A DNA stretch of 64,000 nucleotides from Symbiodinium natans (GCA_905221605.1 CAJNDS010000635.1:170001-234000), one strand, 5' to 3'. Counted from the stretch's first letter, positions 1 through 12,941 are shown. Made by a program: numbers and translations. The notes: generated from the sequence alone by a model not told the origin.

Positions 1-1946
1 GTTTAGAGGGACCCGAAAGAAGAAAGCTACCCACATCACATCACCGGCATCGCGCCGCTTGACAGCGAGCGCAGTGATGCGATAGGTATAGAGCTAACGA
101 ATTGGATGGACGAAGCGAGCACCCGAGCACCACTACATCTCTGTATGTTTTTAATTCTGACTCGGCACGTAGAGCACGGTCTTCATTCTGACTACGTATG
201 CTCCTTGTACATCAGCATATCGAAAATATGATAACATTGAGTAGTTAATGTCCAGCTTCAGGACCTCAATTCGGCGAGTATTGCGCTGTGCCCCTGTCCT
301 CGCACCAGTGCATGGAACACACTTTTTTCGCCGGCCAGGCGTTTCACCGACACCCTCGGAGAACCCTAAACAAACACCTGCCGGGCCCACTGTTCATGTG
401 CTCTCAATTTGTGGCACGAGGATTCTGGCACCAAAGACCACCAGAGCCCCTCCTGGACATGGAGTCTTGAAATAGGGCATGTGATAGCAGTAAGGGTCTA
501 CTTTGTGGTCTACTTTGCTCAGATGAATGGGAACTGTCTGCAAGCCGAGCTGCACCATGATTTCGCAACAGCACAACCGGTGCCGAGATACATTCAAAAA
601 ACCTGAATTGCTACTCTTCGGCCCTCGAGCAAAAACCACATCTGCACACAAACGGCCCAGGCCGATATTGAAGTGACAGTCTGATAGCCTCAAATGCGAT
701 ACCATACGCAACTCCCTAGGCCCCACAAACCCTAAACCCCTAAACCTAGGGCCCCGTGAGCCGAAGTCCACAACTCAGAACACCCAACTCTCAAGACATC
801 ATCCTCAAGGTCCAAGTGGCGCACCATCTAGGTTTAGGGTTTAGGGTTTAGGGTTTAGGGTTTAGGGTTTAGGGTTTAGGGTTTAGGGTTTAGGGTTTAG
901 GGTTCAAGTCCTGGAAGGTTTCGATAATGAGTCTATTTTTTTTGGGGAGGGGGGGAGGGGGGGGGGACATCGGGGTACTCTTATTCTAGGAAGTGCCCCA
1001 GAAACATCCGCAACCCCACGCCTCACACCGCTGCGGCGGGTCCGACGTGCCCCCCCAACCCCCCCCCCCCCCAAACATCTGAAGCCGAAACCTTGGAACG
1101 ATGTAGAAGCTGTTTGGGGCTAGGCGTTTATGTGTTAGAGCGTACAGCTGGAGTCTGTTTAATGACTCCGACCTGAACATCTCTCAATCTCAACCCACCC
1201 GACCTGTCACTGCGTGAGCTCATTGATGATCATCGTGACTCCTTCTGGTATGTCCTGCGTCATGCCCCCGCCCCTAGCCGTTTTCGACGATGGTGCTGGG
1301 GCAGTTGCAGGGGATCAGAAGGAGCATCCTAACTAACGGCGAAGGCAGCCCTGCGAGGAAGCCCCTAAACCCAAATCGCCTAAACCCTAAACCTCTCTTA
1401 TTTCAGACTCCAAGCCTAAACCCTAAACAAGCCCTAAACCGTAACGACCCTCAGAAACCAGCAGTTCTAGTCCACATTTGGGATTCCGTGACACCGTCTT
1501 GTTAAATGGGAACCATTGAAGGAATCACCAGGTCAAGTTGCAGGGTGTATAGGGGAATGCCCATATCACGCTACAGGTAGTGGCTAGGAACCTCCTTAAA
1601 ATTGAGATTTTCAGCCTGCGAAGTGATAGGAATCTCTCTAAAATAAGTATGGAAGTATGGGATTAAGCTCATTGCGGGAACACTGAATTCACCAGCACTG
1701 ATCAACAAAAACTCTGTTCTGCCCCGTCGGTGAACAGCATCTCACATCCAACCTTCAAATCTGCTCCACAATCTCCGGTAAGTGGGCAGCAGAAACTCTC
1801 CGATGTGTGACTTGACAAAGATTTCGAAGATCATCCTGCATGCTGGCTTGTGCACCATGCATGAACCCTATGCAACATGAAGCCCAATGAGTTCCGTAAC
1901 TTCGCAACTCAGATGTTCCATTGCTCTCATGCGCCATTTGAAAACT
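1..1946. other. Non-coding, repeat-rich left edge
   Basis: No reading frame here has recognisable protein content. The stretch contains degenerate CCCTAAA copies (about 725-750 and 1365-1440), one clean TTTAGGG array (listed separately) and G or C homopolymers near 940-967 and 1050-1072. The short open frames are interrupted and low in complexity. Confidence 0.6.
829..904 (+). repeat. Interstitial telomeric repeat (TTTAGGG)n
   Basis: About ten near-perfect tandem copies of TTTAGGG. This is the Arabidopsis-type telomere unit, also used by dinoflagellates. It lies inside the sequence rather than at an end, so it is an interstitial tract. It is the first of many in both orientations across the window. 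Confidence 0.95.
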
Positions 1947-2663
1947 TCACACCTCCCTGATGACTCGGATTCGGTCTGGATCAAAGATGCAGGTCTCAGT
2001 GAGACCCGAACTCACCATCCCACAATTGGCCGGAACCCACGCAGAGTCATACCCATGGCTATGCCAAGAGGTGCGCATGGGATGACTCTGCGAATCGATC
2101 TTCTTTGTTTTTCCAAGCTTTGCCTCCACTTCCAAGACAGAATGCCCATAGCGTTTGGCCTTCTCGATGTCAGCAGAAACGTAGACTCCTTTACCAAGCA
2201 TGCCATTCGACGATGGCTTGAAGCCGTTCTCGAGGATCGATTGAGCATTGGCTGCAGTTGTTCCGTGATACATCTTCATGGTTTTGCCACCTTGGCGATG
2301 CCAACCAGATGGCGTCCTGGAGGCATGCTGGACTTTGCGAGATTTGTCCACCTCTACTTTTCCACGACCATTACACTGACTGCACTTCTGTGACGTCGTC
2401 ACGGTGCCATCCATGAGTGCTGCACCGGCCGCACCAATCACCATGCCGCCAGGACCAAGAGAAGCACCCAAAATCCCACCTGCGAAGGCCCGTACCACGA
2501 TCGGGATGTTTGTGGGACTCGTGACCGCCCCTGTACCGTTGCAGTTCGGGCACTCGGTGGTAGGCACGTTGCCCATCCTTACGACAAACTCCTTGCGTAA
2601 GTGGAGGCTGCGATCTTGGGCCGACAACAGCTTGTGGAACCCAGGCATCATATCCGCGGCCAT
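1947..2663 (-). CDS. Gig2-like ADP-ribosyltransferase-fold protein with DnaJ-type zinc motifs
   Basis: A 238-residue ORF with an ATG start. In order it shows a CPNCNGTG motif (Cys38/Cys41), a Gly/Ala-rich stretch at residues 58-85 resembling a glycine-zipper membrane segment, and a second CSQCNGRG motif (Cys94/Cys97). The pair is like the CxxCxGxG zinc repeats of the DnaJ cysteine-rich domain. The C-terminal ~108 residues match the Gig2-like PARP/ART fold as I know it: YHGTT (131-135), GKGVYVS (158-164), the block HPMRTSWHSHGYDSAWVP and a final CIFDPDRIRVI. The fold suggests NAD-dependent ADP-ribosyl transfer, but many Gig2-like proteins are untested and activity is inferred. The N-terminus is uncertain: an upstream exon with a plausible 3' splice site lies at 2700-2893, and the start overlaps a diverged copy of the WHxxGYDxAWVP block in another frame. 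Confidence 0.75.
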   Translation of the reverse strand: MAADMMPGFHKLLSAQDRSLHLRKEFVVRMGNVPTTECPNCNGTGAVTSPTNIPIVVRAFAGGILGASLGPGGMVIGAAGAALMDGTVTTSQKCSQCNGRGKVEVDKSRKVQHASRTPSGWHRQGGKTMKMYHGTTAANAQSILENGFKPSSNGMLGKGVYVSADIEKAKRYGHSVLEVEAKLGKTKKIDSQSHPMRTSWHSHGYDSAWVPANCGMVSSGLTETCIFDPDRIRVIREV

Positions 2664-2676
2664 GCCACGACGTGCG
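2610..2676 (-). pseudogene. Diverged fragment of a second Gig2-like C-terminal block
   Basis: Read in a different frame from the gene it overlaps, this stretch encodes MRTSWHGRGYDAWVPQ, almost the same as MRTSWHSHGYDSAWVP in the gene at 1947-2663. The two DNA copies differ mostly at third codon positions, so they look like paralogous coding sequences and not a recent DNA duplication. Nothing before or after it extends the domain, so it is probably a remnant. Confidence 0.5.
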
Positions 2677-2699
2677 CATGGAACGACCCGACGCTCCTC

Positions 2700-2893
2700 A
2701 AGGAGTCTTCAGATCCCAGGCCCTGGAGTTTCTTTGTAGGGTTCCCCTTCCAACTCAGGAGAACATGAGCTCTCCAAGTCCAGTGATAGAGAAGAGGCAA
2801 CATTATTCATTATTCTTCTGGTTTCTTCAGCGTCCTTTCGATCCCGCACGCACTCGGCGATCGTGACGGCCGTGTCGACATCAATCTCCTGCA
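2700..2893 (-). CDS. Possible upstream exon, hypothetical
   Basis: After a plausible 3' splice site (catgtgcag before GAGATTGATG) the frame runs open for about 60 residues, including the stretch AVTIAECVRDRKDAEETRR. It is mostly polar and helix-prone. It might be a 5' exon of the Gig2-like gene just downstream. No donor that keeps the frame was identified, so this remains tentative. Confidence 0.3.
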
Positions 2894-3837
2894 CATGATG
2901 CTGAGGTTTCTGTCATGCGGTCCTTTGGGCGGATGGGGGATTCGAGGGGTGGGGGACTAGTGTGCTTGATTAGAGCTCATAAACTCCCCAAGAAACACAC
3001 CCAAACCCACTGTAGCACAGCCAATGCCAATGACTCCAGTAGTCTTTCCCAACACTCGAAACCCTTCACTGAAAAGGCTGCAATCTGCTGTTTAGGTTAG
3101 CCTGAGAACTTTCTGCCATGCCTCCAGGAGTAGACTCAATGGGATTTAAGGGTGTGCGTGCTGTTCAGGCATAGATTTTGACTGGGTTTATTTAGGGATA
3201 AGGGATGAGAGCGGAATAGTGAGGGTAGGAGCCGTCGCGAAGGAACACAGTGCACAGAAGACCGACGGCCTCAGCACCTCAAACCCTAACCGCTCAAACC
3301 CCAAAATCCCGCAAAGCCCTGAACGATAAAGGACCACAGCTAAACGACAATGAACTCAAGAGCCTTGCGACCCTTCACGAACCTTGGCAATGTACAAGAG
3401 CAGGTGGAAGTCGGCAAAACGCGACCTGGCGCAGGGGTTTAGGGTTTACGGCACATAACGTAAGGGTTAGAGGCTCAGGGGTTGAGGGGGTTAGGGGCCG
3501 AAAGGGTGTACAGGGCTCTAAGACTTATGTCGTGTTAGGTAAGGTCTGGGGTTTGTCCCTGCCATCCCTCAAGCCCGTTAAACCTTACAACAACCTAGAC
3601 CCTATTGGGCTCGGCCTGGCGCTTTAGCAAAAAGCGTTTGCTCTAAAGAGGGTTAGGGGGGGAGTCGCTAGCCTCTAGTGACCAAGGGGGATAAGGTCAG
3701 GCCCCCCAAAAGCCGCACGATATGTGAAACGAAGCGTTGCACTTGACACTCTGAACAAAAAAAACACCCCTCAACTGCTATAGCCGCATCGTCAAAGCCC
3801 ATCCCTCCTGCTCAATACCAACAATAATAGTCAATGG

Positions 3838-3870
3838 CAATGGCAATGGCAATGACAATAGGAATAACCA
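3838..3870. repeat. Short CAATGG tandem repeat
   Basis: Several copies of a hexanucleotide CAATGG/CAATGA in a row, within AT-richer DNA than its surroundings. Confidence 0.7.
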
Positions 3871-4284
3871 GAACTGTAACGATAGGCTATAATAATGATA
3901 ATACGGGTAGTACGTATTTCTACTACTCGCCTGACTATTTCTCACTTTTTATAGTGATCAAAGTATTGTTCTAACTATAGTAGTGGGTCAGCCGAGACGC
4001 CACGAAGGCTCAGACTTCGGGATCTTGCTGAAGAACTGGCAGATTTGCAAGGCTGAAGCGCTGTGGGTTTCGAGGTCTACCTAAACGGCTCAAGCACCTC
4101 TTTTTCTTCTTGGCCCTTGCCTTACATCACCCTCTCTCGGAGTACAGAAGGGTACATAGTTCCCCTATTCTCTACTGAGATTGAAATCTGTTAACGCGAC
4201 CGCAGGCCGCATATTCCCTACTGAGAACAAGTGCGTTTTGGCGTTACTGCAACATACGATAATCACCAACGGCGACATCAGAGC

Positions 4285-4392
4285 TGTCAGGGGGAGGGGG
4301 AGGGGGGGGGCGGAAAGGGGGGGAGGAGGGGGCGGGGAAGGCGGAAGACAGACGGGTTTTGGGGGCACGGGGGGGGGGGGGGGGGGCGGGGG
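4285..4392 (+). repeat. G-rich tract
   Basis: More than 100 bases dominated by runs of 4 to about 18 G residues separated by short A- or C-containing spacers. Such a strand could form G-quadruplexes; this is inferred from composition only. Confidence 0.8.
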
Positions 4393-7251
4393 AGAAGGCC
4401 CCTCTTTTCACAACTTGCTTGGCCCAAAAACGGCAAGCGCTTAGGGATGTGGAGGTTTAGAACCCCTCCCATGGGTCAAGCCCTTAAATCGTGCTTAGAA
4501 TCCCTGCGCTCGGCTTGTAATTTGGGCGGAAGCTTGAGAGGAGCCCTGGACACTGAGTTGAGCACCTCGGCTCGTAACAAAGCCACCTCTTGAACCCCGT
4601 AGCAACTATACCCTCTGAGTGCTTCTGCGCTTGGGTCCTTACCCTAAACACACGAAGCGTTTGAAACCAAGAGATCAAAGTGGCGAGGTGTTGGCTTACT
4701 ATTCAAGCAAAGTGCTGGGTGCAAAGTGTTCCAAGTACAGAGCTCGAAGCACACCACATATCACCGCATGTTGTTCACTTGTGGTGGTGGTGCCTTACCG
4801 CGTCTCGATCTTGGCTGTCCGTTTATCTGAAGCCCTTCACCCCTACTGCCCTCCCCCACACCGAACCACATAGCCAGTCCCTAAACGATCGTCTCTCAGC
4901 GATAAAGCCATCTAACGGTCCAACAACAGTGCACTGCCCTTCATGCCCGTGGCAGATGCAGTCTCCCCACCCTAAACCTTATAAACCCTATAAACCCTAG
5001 ACCCCGCCTTTTTCAGGTCTTCTCTCCTCTGCGGGTGCCTCAGCATCGCAGGTGCCACACATGACTTCTGACAAACCTACACATGGTGCCTAGTCCATGG
5101 TCCAAGATTCTCAGTACTAATTCACTTTGGGCTGTTTGGAGCCCCACGCCACTGGTGGCTCATTTGTCTACGAATTCACTGGAATGTACTACTATGTTGT
5201 TAACATATTCTTTATATATGTAACGTACATTGACATCGACTATATCGTGTAGGATTAGGTCAGAGCGCAAACATCATGCCCAGAGCCCTCGGGTCCCCCC
5301 CCCCCACCCACCCCGTGCGTTTTACGTTAAGGGTTTATAGGGTTCCTACACTGGGGATTTCTAGTGTTTTGGTAAGCATTTTAAGGTGCACCCTTATTTG
5401 GGGATATGACCGTTGGTGCAGCTGCAGCTTAGGATGATGAGGGTTTTGGGACAGCTTGAGTTCAGGGTGAATTAACGCAATCAACAACAGACATACTTTG
5501 TTTACTTCGGTGCGACTACACTAGAGGCCGAGAAATGTGGGAACACATGCCGGCAAGGTGCGTTGGACGATTTTCTCGCGGGAACTCCGCGTGCGTCAGC
5601 AGTCGCTGATGCTGCAGGGCAGAAGCTGTCGGTTTAAGTTAGGATTTGAGATGATTTGGGCCCCTGGGTGTTGGACAGAGGCCGTCAAGCGTTGTGCATT
5701 ACGGGTGGCCGGGGCAAAGGAGCCGCACCTGAACTGGTGTGATGCAGACTTGCTTTTCTGTAGCAGCACACTAGCCGGGGCTGCCAGTCGAGAAGTATGC
5801 TGCCCTGATGTCTTAACCGTCTTAACCGCCTTTAACACTATAAGCCCTAAACCTGAAGCCCCGCCCCCAGTTGTAAGGAGGAGTTTGTAAAGGGCCCCAA
5901 GTTGCGTAGGTACTGCAAGTTCGCTTGAAAGTCTGTGACCCTAATATAAGTACAGGGGGATGAATCTCGGTGCGTCCAATCTGTTCATGCGTATGGGATC
6001 CTCACTTGCACAGCCTCAACCAACTCCCATCATCCTACAGAAGTCATAACTCTATGAATCTATGAACCTTCATGTTGGACCTGCTTTGGTGTTTCCCACC
6101 CCCGGCCCCTCGCCAGAATAGTCAAAGCTGGTTTTGGCTCTCTTTAAACGGACCACGGGCTTGTATGGTGTTAAAAGGGAAGAGCTTAGATGAGCTCAGA
6201 ATGGACAGCGAGGCCCGGCAATTGACTTTAAAGGCGCGCCGCACAATATTGTCTTTCCACACCCGGACGATTTGACTTAAATGCGGATCCCACCGCGCAC
6301 TCCCAAACAGGTCGGGTGTCCTGAAGAGCCCGTCCAGCTTGACTTTATAGAGGGTACCCCTATAAAACCACGTCCAGCATAAGGGCCTAAAAAATCCCTG
6401 AACCCCCTAAACCGTATGAACCCTATGCCCCCTGGAAGGCCTTCTTTGGAGCCGTATCGTTTACCCGCACAATGAAGAAGTCGGTGGCGATCTTCTTGCT
6501 AGATCTGCCTGGCTGGCCCATGCCGACCAGCTGCCCCGCCCACCCTGCTCTTGAAGCTTGACGTGTACTTGTGTAAGTATAGGGTAGATCAAAAGCCGCT
6601 TGCGAGATGCAGGATCGGCATGCCCCAATCAGATGTGGGCGAAAATTCTGTACTTACCGGATCCAGTCCGGATTCTGATGCCCTCGGTATGGAGTTTGGG
6701 GCTTCGGGCTGAGTTGCTTTAGCTAGTTGCTCTGAGCCATGAGCCCTGACAACCCAGCCCTAAGTACCCCTCAGCCCCAAATGCCATACACCTCTCAGCA
6801 TCCCCATGCCATCCGGAAAGCCAACCTCGAAAGACACAAGTCATGAATAAGTTGCTAACGAAGTCCGGGAGCAGGTGCGCCTTCGCAAACAAAGTCCGGA
6901 ATCATCTCGTCCTTTACGGCCTCGCAAGGTCGCTTGGCGGAAGTGTGAGGCTGGCACATGTCCAGGTCTTTGTGGCCCGTGTTTGTTGCATCGAGCTAAA
7001 GTTCAGACTCCTTGTAGCGTTGTTGAGAAGCCCTGCAACGTGCCACCGCCAGCATGCACATACAAATCATGACCGTCTTTACGGGAGTCTCGCCCCACTG
7101 GAATCCCCTAAACCGTAAACCCTATGCACATCTTAGCCGGCAAAGTTGCCTCACAGAGTGGGCTTCCACAAACACTCGAGGCCGTTTCTTAGGCACATGA
7201 CCCCAAGTCCTTTCTTTTGGATAAGGAACTCCCGTAAGGCAAGGACACAAG

Positions 7252-7337
7252 ATATATATATATATATACGTATATATATATATGTATATGTATGTAGGTG
7301 TATATATATATGTATGTATATATATATATATATATAT
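7252..7337. repeat. (TA)n microsatellite with TGTA interruptions
   Basis: Alternating TA/TG dinucleotide run with ATATGTATG interruptions. The short Tyr/Ile-rich frames that cross it on both strands are a by-product. Confidence 0.9.
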
Positions 7338-7946
7338 CACATGCATATTCTAGGGTTGCTCGACGACCTACTATATGATCCTTTGTTGTTTAAATTTCGT
7401 TCCTCAACAAGAAGCCAGCCACAGGTTGCAAGGACTGTGGCGGCGGTTCCGTGAACTTCTACCTTTCGTGGGGAGGAGGGAGTCCTGAAAATTGTAGACA
7501 CCTGTAATATGCGAAGATCTGCAGCGAGCCATGCCCCAACTTTTAGCAGGTTCGTGCTGGGGTAACCCAGGGGCCATGTCTAAAGACAAAAAGAACCCTC
7601 CCTCCTAAGCACCGGCCTCGCGTACCACACAGGCGCGGCGCTCGCTCGGCAAGGCTTCGAGTATCCCGTCGCGGAGCATGGCGCAAGCTTGCTCTGAGAC
7701 CTTGGGCTGCGGGGCTTTCTAGGTTTTGTCGGATGCAGGGTTTCGGGCCCTTGGGGTTGAGAGCGTGGGAGTTCAGGCGCCTAGCCCTGGCAGCAGTGTC
7801 TTTGGATTTGGTGGGGTTTAAGCCCAGAAGGGCTTACGCTGAGGATTGAGCTTGTCGTCGTTTGAAGCGAGCAGAATCCTGAACCCTAGCCCTTGATAGT
7901 GTAGCCTTCTACCCTTCAGGAGGAGGGCGATGCACCCCAACCGTAT

Positions 7947-7986
7947 AAACCCTAAACCCTAAACCCTAAACCCTAAACCCTAAACC
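7947..7986 (-). repeat. Interstitial telomeric repeat (CCCTAAA)n
   Basis: Five consecutive CCCTAAA units on the plus strand, the opposite orientation to the array at 829-904. Confidence 0.95.
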
Positions 7987-9297
7987 TCCAACAATCCCAG
8001 CACGGTTCCAAGGGCACAGCCATGAACGGATTGATCCCGGGTGCGCCATTTTGCGCCGGGTCCGGCCCTGTGCAGGTTGACAGGGTCAAGGGCTCCATGA
8101 GATATTGGGAGGCTTAGGGTTGGCGGGGAAGCAGTTACAAGAATATCCACTAGGTGCTTCACGGAGCCGTTGGTTTAGGGTTTTGGGTTGAGGGTTTAGG
8201 GCGGACAAGTACCACACAGCTTCGGCTAGAATGCTCCAAGCCCCACCTGATACCCGCACGGAGGTACATGAACCGAAAACCCTTTGAGTCTTGGGTTATG
8301 ACATGAAAGGTTCAGTTCTCCCACGATCTTTCGCGCGACCTTTCAGTTCTCTTCGCGGGCTGACGCGGGCTAGCGCGCAATTATGATCCACTCGCAAAAG
8401 AGCTCTCGCTCGCAGACTCTAGCTGACGCGCCTATCACAGCCGAGCTCCTTAATTTGCCTTGATCTCTGCTTGATAGGGGAGAGGGGGAAACAAAATGGA
8501 TAATTCGAAAATTGGAGAGGGGGTTATGGCACCGCCCACATAAAGAATCAAGCCAAGCGCCTACCCCGAACCAAACTGAGCAAAGAGCCCTGAGCACAAA
8601 ACCCTGTGCTTCAAACGCGGGGTTTAGGGCTTAGGGTTTAAGGTTGAGGGCATTACTTGAACTCCTGCAGTGAACTTCAGGGGTTTAGGGGCTGTTGGGC
8701 TTAGCTGAGCCGGTGGCGGACTGCACACGACACAAACTTGGACAACGCATACCTTGGCCACGCATCTATCTGACGGATAATGGGGTTCCCCCGGCTATAC
8801 TACAGGGTTCAAGGATGGATCCTACACGTTGCACTACTCTTCGCCTAACTTAAGGCCCTTGCAGACTTGCTGCAAATAGGGGCCTTGTGCAGTTGGCCCT
8901 GCAACCCTACTACCAACATCTTGTTGGTAAGTAGAGGAGCATCATGGTGGAATCATCGTCCTCAATGCTCCATGGGTCTCACTAGATTGCGGGGACAAAA
9001 CGAGCCAGAATCCCGTTGACGGGAACAGTCCTACACATGCTTCGGGCGCGAACCCAGCTCTCTAGTGAGCATTCCAAACAAGTTTGCCCAGCTAGCGCAA
9101 CCCTTAGCCTAAACGCTAAGCCCGAAACCCTAGACCCTAAACCCTAAATCCGCATACGGCTCGCGATCCTTTCTGCTGCTAAAGCCACTCGAGCATCAGG
9201 CTTTCGAGCTTTCGGGGCTTGTGGGTGTACCCACACCGACCCTGGCAGTCTTCCATGCCACAAGGTCACACTATGCCAAGGCAAAAAAGTGTATGTA

Positions 9298-9347
9298 GAA
9301 ATATATATATATATATATAGAAATATATATATATATATATAGAAATA
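9298..9347. repeat. AGAAATATATAT tandem repeat
   Basis: Two to three units of AGAAA followed by an (AT)n run, each about 22 bp. Confidence 0.85.
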
Positions 9348-12300
9348 TGTTACAAAACATCCTGCATCCCGAAGCTTGAAGCACTCTGAGGCCCGGGGCT
9401 TTGTGAAGTGTTTGTCGGTCGAGTGATCATTCTGCAGCCTGCGCAAGGCTTAGGGTTTAGGGGTTTAGGGGTTTCGGGGTTTAGGGTTTAGGACCCTCGG
9501 CCCCTTTTCCTTCTCATTCGGTTTAGGGTTTTCATGATAAAACCGCCTTTGTCAGAGGGCTGAGCACTTTACGGCTTTAGGCGCTGAGGCTTGAGAGCTT
9601 TCGGGCTTTTAGGCTCAGGGCTTTTTAAGGTTTAAGGGGCAGGTCTCACGGTAACTTACGGAAGGCACATGGAAGATTCAGAAGTGAGTTGCAGGCTTGG
9701 GCTGGAGAGGATTTACAACGGGCGGTTTAGGGTTCAGCGGTTTAGCCCAACATCCGTCCCTTCTCAACCGCTTTTATCCACAACAAAATTCCAGGTCGTA
9801 GAAGAAATCTGAAGCCAAACCGTGAGTCACCAACAGAAGATGCGGAAGGCTCAGAAGGCCCTAGTACCTTCTGGAAACGACCTACATGATTAAATTTCCT
9901 ATGGTTTCCTTGTATGTTCCCTTTAAAAGGCAGGCTTTGTGGGGTGCAGGATGCTGAAGGTAAACCTGTACCTAAAAGCCCAAGAACCCTGAGCCATGGG
10001 GAAGCCGCCTGGCGATTCGGACCACTTCGTCCGGGGAGAGGAGTAGTCCATCGTCCTTCGGAGAGCATATTGCTCAGGGTGCCCATAGGAACAAACGGGC
10101 TTGGTCAGGGCTTTCCAGGGCTTCTGATTCCGCGGCACTTGAAAATCCTGTTGGGGGCGCTTTAGGGTTTAGGGTTTAGGGGAAGAGGTTTGACCATTCA
10201 CATAAAGATAAAGAAGAAGCACGCGGAGATCATGACGTTTTCTGCCTTGGGCATGCTAGGCTTGCCTGGACGATCCTGGAAGGTTTAGGGATTAGGGTTG
10301 AGGGTTCATCGAGAGAGCCGTATGCTTCATCAAGACTTGATGGACATGTTTGTCTACGTGCAACAGCGCACACCGCTTAGCCGCTTGGAGCTTCAGCATG
10401 ATCCTAGAGGCGACGCGTGTACCTACAGTTCCCCTCCTCGGAAACTTTGGGTAGCAAGTTGTGTATGTACTTGTTTTCAAACGTCATCCCACCACCTGCC
10501 CCTCCAAAACACATACGCTGGGACCTTCCCGGTCCACGATCGACCCGGAACCCCATACACCGAATAAGCCACGCCCACAACCCTATGACAAAACTTGAAC
10601 ATCTCTGAGTCCGACGCCAAAGGGAGTGAGGTGAAAACCCAGCCGATGCACTCGATGCCGAGCGCCTCGGCTATCCTTGCGGTTGGAGCATTTGGAGTGA
10701 TTCTTGAGATGCCGGGTTGGGAATTGAGGGTGAAGAGGGTTGAGAGGGCTTTCGGGAGAGGGGATTAGGGGGTGTGGGGTTCAAGTTTGTAATTGAGCAG
10801 TGTGCGAAGGGGATTGTTAGGGGTTTAGGGATGTTGGGGGTGCTCCGAGGTAAGGATCTTTTCGTTGAGTACATCGAATATAGACACTGCCTCAAAAAAA
10901 GGTGCCGGGGGGGGGGGAGGGGAGTGAGTGTTCGGGGCATCAAGGGCCACAGCTCTGCGCAACGTCTCCCCGAGACCCCCTCCTGCGTATACATATAGAG
11001 TATATAGATATATAGATCTTAGTTGCTGAGTTCATAAGCCTCAAAAAAGTGTACACTTTCAGTTCTACAGGAGATTACAGTATCCCAAAGAGTGTGAAGT
11101 GTGCCCACTGAGCTACTGAGAGGTACATATAATACATAGCCAACACAAACTATCCAGCCAAATTCAACACGTATAACATCACGGATACTGTGCAAATATC
11201 TTCCTATTCGAGAGCATTTGGTTGCGTACACCTAAACTGAGGGTAGGTTTGGGGGCCCTGTAAAAACAAGACTAATACCTGTATAAGGATTATAAAGGGT
11301 ATTAAGGGTATAAGGATTATACAGGGGATTAAGGGGAATCAACACCCTAAACCCTAAACCCTAAACCCAACACCCAAAACCCTAAACCCTTAACCAAGAT
11401 AATGTTCAAACCTACCCTTCCTGCAAGGCCGAAGCAGGCCCCTCCTGTTGACTCTCGCCATCTCCTGGTCGTCCAACATCGGGTCCGCGACCTCCCCCGC
11501 CATCCTTAAGACGGGTCTGCGGATAAAGGGCCTAAGGGCTTTTTTTTAAGGGGCTTTTCAAGGGGCTTTCAAGGGGGCCTTCTAGGGTCTTCAGGAACTT
11601 TGATTTTTTTTTTGGGGGGGGGGGGTTTTGACGCCTTAAAGGTTGTAAGGGTTTAGGCGTCGGTTTTGGCGTCCTGGAAAAACCTGAAAACCTCTGAGAT
11701 CGCTCATTTGTGTGATTTTTTGGGAGGGCCCCTGTCTTAACATGGTGGGTTTACAGTTCAGGGCCTGCTACCCCATATGAAGGGACCCCCGTAATTGAGA
11801 GAACTTACCAGATCTCAAGGCTATGGGGCTCTTGGGCCATAGAGTATGAAAGGGTTTGTCCCAAAGCTTTCCCGCGCAACTGATTCCTCGAATTGCCCAG
11901 ATCCGCAGCATAAGATACCGAGCTCATCCGAACCAAGCAGTTTCCAGAAGCACACGAAAAGCCATCGACTGGCGGGATGGGACGCGGGTGGCCCTAGTTT
12001 TCTTTCCTGGTGTGTTCGAACCGACTCCCCACCTCCACATTCCTGCAGGAAGAAAGGCCCCAATGAGCTGCATCACCCTAAGACGAAGAGGAACCTTCAT
12101 CTGCGACGCCCACTTGGTCCACAAGCCTCCTCAGTCAACACCACACACCTCCATCCAAAACCCTTGTCAACCCCCAACCAGTAGACTAAGCCCAAAGACT
12201 CTTGTTGCGGTTCGTAGATGGCCTCCACTTGCAGGGCGGATCCAAGAATGATGGAGCTGCGACTTAGGATTGAAACCCTGCCGTTGCTTCAGGGCTTTGG

Positions 12301-12941
12301 GTGTGTAGGGGCTAAAACGTCTTGAAGACTCAATGTTTGCATACCCTAAAAAGTCAGGACAAGTCAAGGTCTTTCACCCGCACATGCAGCCACATCAAAG
12401 CCACCCAAGTCCAACTTGGCAGGTACCATTGCACTTGGCATTGCTCCTCTTCCGCTGTTCTTCAGGGTTTCGGGCCTAAGGCTTCGGGGCAACTTCTAAG
12501 ATTCTATCAGCGCCTAGTACAGTGGTGGCGGTGGAACAAGATTTCGTAGGTTACATTACAGCTAGCTCCAGGCCAAGGATGAGGCTTTCGGAGGCAAGCT
12601 GCAAGGTCTTCTCATGCGAGGTGCCGCTTGTGGTAACCCAAAAATGTTTTTTCTCGTCTGCCCTTCCCAATTTGCGGAGCCCCATACTGGATTCAACTCT
12701 CTTCCCTGAACAGCCCAAGTAGCTCTAGATCCCTAAACCCTACAAACCCTAAATAAACCCGATGCAATTTCCGGAACCCCTATCTTGGGAGTCCAAGTCA
12801 CCTGGGGACGCTGGACATCGGCCTTTTCTGAGCAGCAGAATCTCCACAGGAAGTCCTTCCCGCGTGGACTCTCCAACTTCGAGAGCGTTTTGCCAAGCTT
12901 GCCATGAAGGGCGGCTTGGAGACATGGCATCTTTGGCCAAC

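Larger units (their letters stand above)
2900..12941. other. Long spacer with degenerate telomeric repeats and homopolymers; no recognisable gene
   Basis: Open frames of 60-130 codons occur in several frames but none shows a domain, a stable composition or splice-bounded structure. Contents include G-rich tracts (4290-4395), C-rich runs (about 5296-5310), CCCTAAA/TTTAGGG clusters (7947-7986, 8171-8200, 9128-9148, 9450-9492, 10160-10181, 11343-11395), TA microsatellites (7252-7337, 9300-9342) and a poly-G run (11606-11626). Short AT-rich direct repeats lie at 11270-11335. Confidence 0.55.

Noticed and set aside
829-904. Chromosome end
   Set aside because: Non-telomeric sequence continues on both sides and similar tracts in both orientations occur throughout.
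7122-7346. Tyr/Ile-rich small protein
   Set aside because: Translation of a TA microsatellite.
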